From: Bacteroidota bacterium
Lineage (GTDB): Bacteria; Bacteroidota; Ignavibacteria; Ignavibacteriales; Melioribacteraceae
Length of the DNA stretch: 9,115 bases
Direction of reading: 5' to 3'
Assembly (NCBI GenBank): GCA_023453125.1
Contig: JAEXUB010000017.1
Location: 1-9,115 of the forward strand
The notes under the pieces were generated by a model. That model saw only the letters and a list, made by a program, of their open reading frames with translations, ran no database searches and was not told where the DNA came from. The stretch's first letter is position 1, and each line of letters begins with the position of its first letter. The translations under genes and the position numbers were made by a program. This document shows, one piece after another, positions 1 to 5,864 of this stretch.

Positions 1-31
1 ATGCTGCCCGCCTTCCCTTGAAAAGGGAAGG
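1..31 (+). repeat. Intergenic repeat copy 1 with perfect hairpin
   Basis: The unit starts ATGCTGCCCG and continues into a perfect 9-bp stem: CCTTCCCTT at 11-19 pairs with AAGGGAAGG at 23-31 around a 3-base GAA loop. Its first 18 bases recur exactly at 267-284, and its hairpin recurs inverted at 138-158 (20 of 21 positions identical). No T-run follows on the plus strand, so it is not a typical intrinsic terminator in that direction. The unit may begin before the window edge. Confidence 0.75.
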
Positions 32-135
32 CTACTCACATTGCTAACCTACTTGAGAACGGCGGGAAAATATTTACTCCGGTACCAAAGAAAATTTGCT
101 GGAGCATGAGTGCAGATTTACTTGTACAAATTTAT

Positions 136-170
136 CCCCTTCCATTTTCAAGGGAAGGGGGAGGAGGCAT
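136..170 (-). repeat. Intergenic repeat copy 2, inverted
   Basis: CCCCTTCC at 136-143 pairs with GGAAGGGG at 153-160. Inside, TT/AA pairs close around a TTC loop after one A-G mismatch. Read on the minus strand it matches copy 1 almost exactly through the hairpin, then more loosely through the GC-rich flank to ATGC at 167-170. Copies 1 and 2 thus face each other across about 105 bases, which gives 1-170 the shape of a small element with terminal inverted repeats. Confidence 0.7.
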
Positions 171-202
171 AATGCTGAGAGTAAGAAGAATTAAGTCGAC
201 CG

Positions 203-235
203 GGATGGGTTATTTGCAGTAGAGAGAACCCATCC
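203..235. repeat. Inverted repeat, 9-bp stem with 15-base loop
   Basis: GGATGGGTT at 203-211 is perfectly complementary to AACCCATCC at 227-235, leaving a 15-base purine-rich loop (212-226). It differs in sequence from the CCTTCCC family on either side, so it is a separate element. Neither strand has a T-run after the stem, which argues against an intrinsic terminator. Its function is unknown. Confidence 0.65.
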
Positions 236-266
236 GTGAGTCACGCATTTAGACAATCAAAGATCA

Positions 267-321
267 ATGCTGCCCGCCTTCCCTCGGAAAGTCGAAGATC
301 CCGCTTAGCGGGGGGAAGGGG
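267..321 (+). repeat. Intergenic repeat copy 3 with nested hairpin
   Basis: ATGCTGCCCGCCTTCCCT at 267-284 is an exact 18-base direct repeat of 1-18. The outer arms CCTTCCC (277-283) and GGGAAGG (313-319) are the same arms as in copy 1, but the 5-base spacing between TT and AA is replaced by about 29 bases. That insert carries its own perfect hairpin, CCCGC (300-304) and GCGGG (308-312) around TTA. Copy 3 therefore looks like copy 1 with a second small palindrome inserted into its loop. Confidence 0.7.
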
Positions 322-360
322 AAAAAGTAGTAACTAAAGAATGTCATTAAACCGGTAAAA

Positions 361-397
361 GGGGATGAGTTCCAAACTCGCAACGCCGCTCATCTCC
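361..397. repeat. Imperfect inverted repeat
   Basis: GATGAG at 364-369 pairs with CTCATC at 389-394. The stem extends outward to nine pairs if one G-T wobble is allowed (361-363 with 395-397). The loop is 19 bases. It is not related in sequence to the CCTTCCC copies. Its role is unknown, and it may be a remnant of another dispersed repeat. Confidence 0.5.
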
Positions 398-411
398 ACG
401 CTGCTCTATTT

Positions 412-429
412 GTCCGGCCCGTGCCGGAC
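412..429. repeat. Perfect 7-bp palindromic hairpin
   Basis: GTCCGGC (412-418) and GCCGGAC (423-429) pair perfectly around the tetraloop CCGT. It is very GC-rich against an AT-leaning background. No U-tract follows in either direction, so I do not call it a terminator. It lies about 50 bases beyond the operon terminator. Confidence 0.6.
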
Positions 430-477
430 TACGCGAAGACCACAGAATATCAAGATAGTAAAAGGAAGAATGAGTTT

Positions 478-511
478 AAAACAAAAAGGCTCTCCTTTTG
501 GAGGAGAGCCT
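478..511 (-). terminator. Rho-independent terminator of the operon
   Basis: On the minus strand a perfect 9-bp stem, AGGCTCTCC (511-503) with GGAGAGCCT (495-487), closes a 7-base loop and is followed at once by TTTTGTTTT (486-478). The hairpin begins 7 bases after the TAG stop (521-519) of the metalloprotease/barrel gene. The T-run lies only on the low-coordinate side, so it acts on leftward transcription. It marks the end of the three-gene transcript. Confidence 0.9.
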
Positions 512-518
512 CGGAAGA

Positions 519-3500
519 CTAAAAATCGAGTCCTAACGACCAGTAGTATTTAGGTTTGGAAAATCCCTGCATATCGTAAGACCAGGCTACGTCGAAGCGC
601 CACAGGAAAATAAAATTAAATCGAAGTCCGAACCCGGTTCCAAGAAGCAGGTCTTTTGTTACAAGATCTCCCGAGCTGTTGCGGCCAAAGAGCTGAAGAT
701 CAGAATTTTTATCCCACGTAGCGCCTGCATCAATAAATACCGTTCCGAGAATATTCTGGAACAGAAGGGGGAGAGGGCCTGTAATTAAATATCTGATTAG
801 AGGGGAGCGGAGTTCAAGGTTAAGGAGCATATATTTTGAACCCATACGCTGAGCCAGATTAAAACCTCTCATTGGTGTAGCCAGAGAGAGGAATGCGAAT
901 TCATCAACAGTGTTTATCGGAATATCGCTTGTTGCGAATTCCCTGTTAAGCCAGTTATCGGTGCCTCCAAGCAGGAACCGCTGCGGATTATTCCCTGCCG
1001 AATAACCTCCTGATAATCTTATAACAAAAGAATTATCAAAGAAGAATCTCATATAAGTGCGGTAATCGAATAATAGCGAAGCAAAGCTTCTTGCCTTATC
1101 GTTAAATCCGGGATTACCGAATAGTGTAACACTGTATCTTGTTCCTTCTATAGGAGAATAATATCCGAAGAGTATATTATCGTGTACAAAAGAGAGGGAA
1201 GGGGTTATAAAGAAAGCATTCTGAGATGGATAAAATGCGTCGTCAACATTTTCTGATGAAACATTTAATAGTCCCAGACTGAGATCTATTCTGTAAAACC
1301 TGTTAATCGGATAGCTGGCAAAGGCTGAAAAACTCAGATTACGGTAACGGAACAGGTCGCTTCTCACTCCAGTGGATGCATAGAAAAAGCGGGCTGTATG
1401 CATTAAAGAAAACCCTATGTCAAGTTTATTTTCAAGATAATAATATGCAACACCGTAATCGCTGTTTTTCAAATCCATCTGCATATTGGTCATGCCGATT
1501 ATTCTGTGATTGCCGAGCATATCGCTGAATGAAAGTACAGTTGAACCATATGCTCCGTATAATGTGCTGAAGTCGGCACTTGCATAGATAAGGTCGGGGG
1601 AGAAATTGATTTTATATTTATTAACCAGATAATTCCCTTCATCGTCCAGCGTCTCCCTGAAAGCAATTTCCTTCTTTTTAATCGAAGTGGAATCTAGGTA
1701 GTTTTTCCCTTCGCCGAATACATAACGGCTGTAATCGACTTTTATGGTATCCTTTTTAGGATCTTTTGATTTCAGCTGTCCTGAAAATATCTTTTTCCCG
1801 GTATCGGTCTTAACCGAGTCTTTAAGAGGGACTTCGGTTTTCTGGGTAACTATAACCGGTTCATTTTTAGAGTCGCCGGCAGCCAGTATTTTCCCGTTTT
1901 TATCACTCGTTAAACGGCTCACATAAACTGTCTTTTTTAATTCCTTAATGTCGGTCTTAGGGGTAAATGGATTGTCGAGAGTAAAAATATTGTATCCTTC
2001 CTTATATAAAGAAGTGAATGCAAGTTTTTTACCGTCGTATGAAAGGGACATCTGGCTTATTTCTGTGAGAGAATTGGTAATCGGTTCAGCAGGCAGTTCA
2101 AGAATGGAACCAACTTTATCATCGGGATTAAGAACAATTCTTTTCTTGTAAATATTTCCAATGCCGTTATAATCGGATGAAAAAAGAATTTCCTTTCCGT
2201 CAACCGAAGTAACTGCAAATTGTTCATTAGAATGTTTCCAGTTGGTAATGCGTTCAATTTTTCCCGAGGCTAGATCAATCATATACAGGTCTTTTTGATA
2301 AACATCGTGCTTATACATTTCATAATTTTCACCAGGCTGGGTAATAAGGTCCCCTCTGTCTGAAGAAAAGATTATTTTTTTATTATCCCTTGTCCAGGTC
2401 GGGTCGTTATCGCTGAAAATATCATTTATGACATTTGTTACTTTTTTTGTATCGAAATCATAAACATAGATATCTGATTGCTTCCTATTCTGCCCCACAA
2501 ATGCAAGTTTTTTACCGTCAAAAGACCAGGCAACAGATTCAATGCCGTCCATTTCAATAGGCAGAATATCAATATCGGCGTTATCGGTGTTAATAACCGC
2601 AATCGAATTAAATCCTCCCCCTTTGGCAGAAAGGGCAACACGCTTATTATCGGGGGCCCAGGTTAATGAAGGGAAGAGGACATTAAGTTCTTCAAAATCT
2701 GTTGTCTTGCCGCTTTCGAGGAGCTTCTTTGTTACTTTTCCGTCCGAGGTATTCATCAGGTAAAGATTTAGGTAAATATCTTTATCGGACAGGTATGCAA
2801 TTTTGTCGCCGTTCGGTGATATTGCAGGACTCACATTATAAAAACCGTAACCGTCTTTTCTATTGTTGGTAAGCCTTTTGGCAAATTCGTCCGGATCAAC
2901 ATAATTAGCAATATCGGGCCAGTATTCTTTTTTAAGGTCTTTAAGCCATCTTTCGTTCAATTCTTCAAGGTCTATTCCGAGAGCCGATTTGAAACCCTGC
3001 TCAAAATTGCCTGCGCTCTGCACTTTATTTACAAGTTGTCCTACTTTTTCTTCCCCGTATTTAGTCGCAATATATTTCATTACCGCCTGACCGCCCCGGT
3101 AAGCATAATAATTAGTGAGCTGCTGTATGTTAGGGAGGGTATTGCTTAGGATTGCGTTCCTGATGAACTGGTCCTGATTTAAATTCCATCCTGAGGAGAG
3201 ATACTCTGCCATGCCTTCGTGAAACCAGAGAGGAATGTTAAGGTTTATATTCCGGGATATTATGTTTTGAATTGAGCCGCCGTAGAACATATCCTGAAGA
3301 ACAGCATGCACCAGTTCGTGATGAATAACGTGTTCATACTTGGCATAATTCCCTTCGAAAGGAAGAACAACCCTGTTTTTGAATGGTTCAGTAAAACCGC
3401 CAATTCCCTTGCTTAAATATTCATCAGTTGTATTGGTTTCCTGAAAATCATTATGGGAGGCATAAACAATCAGGGAAAGCCTGTTGCCCAATTTATAATT

Positions 3501-3716
3501 AAACTGGGTGGTAATTGAATTTAGTGCTTTCTCGGCGGAATGGGCAGCATATTCGGCAATTATCTCTCCGCCTGAATAGAAATATATATCAAAATGTTTG
3601 GTCTGTATGTAGAACCAATCATGATTTTTATAATTTACCTTGTTCTGACCAAATTGGGCAAAGAGCGTTGAAACCGAGAAAAACACAATTCCGATAAAAA
3701 ATATGTATTTTTTCAT
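519..3716 (-). CDS. Secreted peptidase-MA-like / TolB-like propeller / Omp85-like outer-membrane barrel fusion
   Basis: This complete 1065-residue protein probably sits in the outer membrane, with its N-terminal domains most likely in the periplasm. Residues 1-20 form a signal peptide (MKKYIFF..., cleavage expected at LFA|Q). Residues 30-265 resemble gluzincin peptidase MA: H133-E134-L-V-H137 is the zinc motif, and E167 in WFHEGMAEY is the likely third ligand. Residues 291-582 hold six PD40/TolB-like blades, each with a core like SxDGKKLAF (for example 398-406 and 559-567). A Lys/Asp-rich linker spans about 618-700. From about 700 the chain is barrel-like and matches Omp85 surface-antigen features: LLGGTDNWL (915-923), RGF followed by LNLELRSPL (950-973), FIDAG (994-998) and a terminal Phe. 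I see no POTRA domains. The ATG has a TAGGA ribosome site, and rnr lies 40 bases upstream. The zinc ligands are intact, so activity is plausible, but the substrate is unknown. The domain calls are firmer than any role. Confidence 0.88.
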   Translation of the reverse strand: MKKYIFFIGIVFFSVSTLFAQFGQNKVNYKNHDWFYIQTKHFDIYFYSGGEIIAEYAAHSAEKALNSITTQFNYKLGNRLSLIVYASHNDFQETNTTDEYLSKGIGGFTEPFKNRVVLPFEGNYAKYEHVIHHELVHAVLQDMFYGGSIQNIISRNINLNIPLWFHEGMAEYLSSGWNLNQDQFIRNAILSNTLPNIQQLTNYYAYRGGQAVMKYIATKYGEEKVGQLVNKVQSAGNFEQGFKSALGIDLEELNERWLKDLKKEYWPDIANYVDPDEFAKRLTNNRKDGYGFYNVSPAISPNGDKIAYLSDKDIYLNLYLMNTSDGKVTKKLLESGKTTDFEELNVLFPSLTWAPDNKRVALSAKGGGFNSIAVINTDNADIDILPIEMDGIESVAWSFDGKKLAFVGQNRKQSDIYVYDFDTKKVTNVINDIFSDNDPTWTRDNKKIIFSSDRGDLITQPGENYEMYKHDVYQKDLYMIDLASGKIERITNWKHSNEQFAVTSVDGKEILFSSDYNGIGNIYKKRIVLNPDDKVGSILELPAEPITNSLTEISQMSLSYDGKKLAFTSLYKEGYNIFTLDNPFTPKTDIKELKKTVYVSRLTSDKNGKILAAGDSKNEPVIVTQKTEVPLKDSVKTDTGKKIFSGQLKSKDPKKDTIKVDYSRYVFGEGKNYLDSTSIKKKEIAFRETLDDEGNYLVNKYKINFSPDLIYASADFSTLYGAYGSTVLSFSDMLGNHRIIGMTNMQMDLKNSDYGVAYYYLENKLDIGFSLMHTARFFYASTGVRSDLFRYRNLSFSAFASYPINRFYRIDLSLGLLNVSSENVDDAFYPSQNAFFITPSLSFVHDNILFGYYSPIEGTRYSVTLFGNPGFNDKARSFASLLFDYRTYMRFFFDNSFVIRLSGGYSAGNNPQRFLLGGTDNWLNREFATSDIPINTVDEFAFLSLATPMRGFNLAQRMGSKYMLLNLELRSPLIRYLITGPLPLLFQNILGTVFIDAGATWDKNSDLQLFGRNSSGDLVTKDLLLGTGFGLRFNFIFLWRFDVAWSYDMQGFSKPKYYWSLGLDF

Positions 3717-3725
3717 ATAAGAGCA

Positions 3726-3730
3726 TCCTA
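3726..3730 (-). promoter_or_regulatory. Ribosome binding site of the metalloprotease/barrel gene
   Basis: TAGGA on the minus strand lies 9 bases before the ATG at 3716-3714, which supports that start. An earlier ATG overlaps this site (AGGATG) but is out of frame. The other 35 or so bases between rnr and this gene are AT-rich, and I see no convincing promoter there, so co-transcription with rnr is the simpler reading. Confidence 0.65.
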
Positions 3731-3756
3731 ACTTTTACCGAAATAATATAAAATTA

Positions 3757-5847
3757 TTAGTTATTTAAAAGGGCAAAATCAATCTCTTTTTTCTCCTCAT
3801 TAACCCTAAGCAGCTTAACGCTTACTTTATCCCCTAACCTTATCCTTTTGCCGGTATCCTTGCCGACAATAGAATAATTTTTCTCGTCTAATACATAAAA
3901 ATCGTCGTTCAGATCCCGGAACCTGATTAAACCTTCGGCCAGTGTCTGGCTTAATTCCACAAAGAAGCCGAAATTCGTAAATCCCGATATTACACCGTGG
4001 AATTCCTCTCCTACTTTATTCTTCAGGAATTCAATTTGTTTAAGCTTTACCGATTGTCTTTCGGCTGCTACGGCATTTCTTTCTGTTGCCGATGTATGAT
4101 CGCAAATGTCTTCCAGTTCATCTAGCCTGTATTTTTTATAATTCGCATTATCCACTATCTCATAGATTATTTTATGAACAATCAGGTCCGGAAATCTCCT
4201 GATAGGAGAGGTAAAATGGGTATAATATTTAAATCCGAGGCCGTAATGCCCTATGTTATTTACCGAGTAGACTGCCTTAGCCATTGAACGTATCGCTATT
4301 TCGTTTATAACTGCTTCCTCTTCAGTACCGCCGATTTCGTCAAAAAGTTTCTGGAACTGTCTGGAATTATTCACTTCGCGGGCATCGAATGAATAACCTA
4401 ATGATTTCACGAATCGGGCAAATTCAAAAATCTTTTCCTTTTCAGGTAGATCGTGTACCCTGTAAACAAACGAAATCTGATTTTTGTTCTCAATTTTTTT
4501 AATATGTCCGGCAATTATCTGATTTGCCATAAGCATATATTCCTCAATAAGATTATGGCTTTCGCGCACTTCCTTTATTTTAATATCAGTTACGTGTCCG
4601 GTTTTATCGAGGCTGAATTCCACCTCGGGGGTATAGAAATTTATACTGCCGCTCTTAATTCTTTTCTGCCTCATTGTTTTGGCAAGTTTATTCATCGTGA
4701 GAAGGGTTTCAGAAAAGTCTCCCTTGCCCGAATCCAGTATTTCCTGAACTTCTTCGTAGGTAAATCTTCTTTTGCTGTTAATAATCGTTTTTTTAATCTC
4801 ATAGCCGAGAATTTTACCTCTGGGGGTAACTTCGGCAATTACAGAATAGGTAAGCCGGTCTTCATTTGGAACAAGGGAACAGATTTTATTCGAAAGTCTT
4901 TCGGGGAGCATTGGAATTACTTTGCCAACCAGATAAACGCTGGTTCCTCTTTTAAGCGCCTCCTGGTAGATAGAAGAGCCGTCCGGTACAAAATGGCTCA
5001 CATCTGCAATATGCACTCCAACAATAAAATTCCCCTCTTCATTTCTTTCAATTGAGACCGCGTCGTCAAAATCCTTTGCATCTTTAGGGTCAATTGTAAA
5101 AATCTCCTTATCCCTCAAATCGAGTCTTTTTGCAATTTCTTCTTCCGGGATTTCATCCGGAATGTTTTCCGCTTCCTTGAGGACTTTTTTTGAGAATTTA
5201 TAGCTGAGTTCAAACTGCATTGCTATAGATGCAATTTCGGCATCGTAGCTGCCGGCTTTTCCGAGAGTGTCTTTTATTTCCCCTTCCGGATTTAAATCGG
5301 CCTTTTTCCAGATTAAGTTATGAACAACAACCTTATCGCCGATTTCGGCTCCTTTAAGCCTGGCAGGGGAGATGTAGATGTTTCTCTGAAATGACCTGTC
5401 GTCCGGCTCTACATAATAAAAGGAATCTGTTTTCTGCAATACGCCTACAACTTCATCCCTTTTCCTTTTAACTATATCAACAATCTGCCCTTCAATATTC
5501 TTCCCCTTCTTTCTTGCAAAGAGGGCAACCTCAACTGTATCTCCGTCCAAGGCAGTATCAAGATGCTTTTCTGATATGAAAATTTCACCAATCTGCGTTT
5601 TAACAAATCCAAAACTGCGGTCTTTAATAATCTGGAGGGGACCGGTAAGTTTTTCGGATGATTTTTTATTCAGCATATACCGCTTGCCGCTTCTTTCAAG
5701 GAATCCTTCTTTGGAGAGCTGAAAGAGTATTTCCTTAAGCTGCGCGTATTCATAATCATTTTCTAATTCGAGCCTGCGGGCCAGATCTTTAGACTTAATT
5801 AACAGCCCCGGATTTTTTTTGAAAAAAGATATTATTTTGTTTTTCAT
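3757..5847 (-). CDS. rnr: Ribonuclease R (RNB-family 3'-5' exoribonuclease)
   Basis: This cytoplasmic enzyme degrades RNA processively from the 3' end, including structured mRNA and rRNA. The 696 residues show the family order. A winged-helix-like domain (1-62) comes first, then two cold-shock/OB domains (about 68-125 and 134-195; SFGFVKT at 78-84 is typical). The RNB catalytic domain (about 240-565) and a C-terminal S1 domain (about 614-693, with GVISGFTNFGFFVEL) follow. The catalytic motif IDPKDAKDFDDA (252-263) keeps all four metal-binding aspartates, D253, D259, D261 and D262, which correspond to E. coli D272/D278/D280/D281. HFTSPIRRFPDLIVH (544-558) is the other family signature. It is shorter than E. 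coli RNase R (813 residues) and stops just after S1, without the basic tail. Its ATG overlaps the tamB stop as TAATG. The N-terminal helix domain and the two cold-shock domains favour RNase R over RNase II. Confidence 0.95.
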   Translation of the reverse strand: MKNKIISFFKKNPGLLIKSKDLARRLELENDYEYAQLKEILFQLSKEGFLERSGKRYMLNKKSSEKLTGPLQIIKDRSFGFVKTQIGEIFISEKHLDTALDGDTVEVALFARKKGKNIEGQIVDIVKRKRDEVVGVLQKTDSFYYVEPDDRSFQRNIYISPARLKGAEIGDKVVVHNLIWKKADLNPEGEIKDTLGKAGSYDAEIASIAMQFELSYKFSKKVLKEAENIPDEIPEEEIAKRLDLRDKEIFTIDPKDAKDFDDAVSIERNEEGNFIVGVHIADVSHFVPDGSSIYQEALKRGTSVYLVGKVIPMLPERLSNKICSLVPNEDRLTYSVIAEVTPRGKILGYEIKKTIINSKRRFTYEEVQEILDSGKGDFSETLLTMNKLAKTMRQKRIKSGSINFYTPEVEFSLDKTGHVTDIKIKEVRESHNLIEEYMLMANQIIAGHIKKIENKNQISFVYRVHDLPEKEKIFEFARFVKSLGYSFDAREVNNSRQFQKLFDEIGGTEEEAVINEIAIRSMAKAVYSVNNIGHYGLGFKYYTHFTSPIRRFPDLIVHKIIYEIVDNANYKKYRLDELEDICDHTSATERNAVAAERQSVKLKQIEFLKNKVGEEFHGVISGFTNFGFFVELSQTLAEGLIRFRDLNDDFYVLDEKNYSIVGKDTGKRIRLGDKVSVKLLRVNEEKKEIDFALLNN

Positions 5848-5864
5848 TAGAATATAAACCTTAA
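5845..5864 (-). promoter_or_regulatory. tamB/rnr stop-start overlap with weak ribosome site
   Basis: On the minus strand the tamB stop TAA (5849-5847) and the rnr ATG (5847-5845) share one base as TAATG. A weak Shine-Dalgarno, TTAAGG (5864-5859), lies inside the last tamB codons with 11 bases before the ATG. The overlap and the poor spacing suggest that ribosomes finishing tamB help start rnr. This coupling is inferred from layout alone. Confidence 0.6.

Larger units (their letters stand above)
1..477. other. Gene-free intergenic region rich in hairpins
   Basis: I see no credible gene in this stretch. The only open frame of any length (365-553, plus strand) runs through hairpins and the terminator into the antisense of the next gene, and its translation has no recognisable domain. 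The region instead holds at least six inverted repeats in under 430 bases (11-31, 136-160, 203-235, 277-319, 361-397, 412-429), some of them copies of one another. That density is unlike the rest of the window, where intergenic space is 40 bases or less. The best reading is a pile-up of degenerate dispersed intergenic repeats downstream of a terminated operon. Structured RNA is possible but unsupported. Confidence 0.7.

Noticed and set aside
11..31. Copy 1 hairpin as an intrinsic terminator for a gene to the left
   Set aside because: The stem is strong, but no T-run follows on the plus strand, and the same hairpin recurs twice nearby as a repeat.
1..321. CRISPR array
   Set aside because: Only three copies, one of them inverted, with unequal spacing and different lengths, and no cas genes nearby. 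This does not fit a CRISPR array.
365..553. 62-codon plus-strand frame in the intergenic region
   Set aside because: It spans two hairpins and the operon terminator and runs into the antisense of the fusion gene's 3' end. It has no ribosome site worth naming and no family resemblance.
3717..3756. Separate promoter for the fusion gene
   Set aside because: The 40 bases are AT-rich, but I could not find a convincing -10/-35 pair or a Bacteroidetes -7/-33 pair. Co-transcription explains the spacing.
4453..5055. 200-codon open frame on the plus strand
   Set aside because: It lies wholly antisense to the catalytic part of rnr, whose protein is strongly family-like. The plus-strand translation is Phe/Asn-rich with no recognisable domain, so it is a shadow frame.
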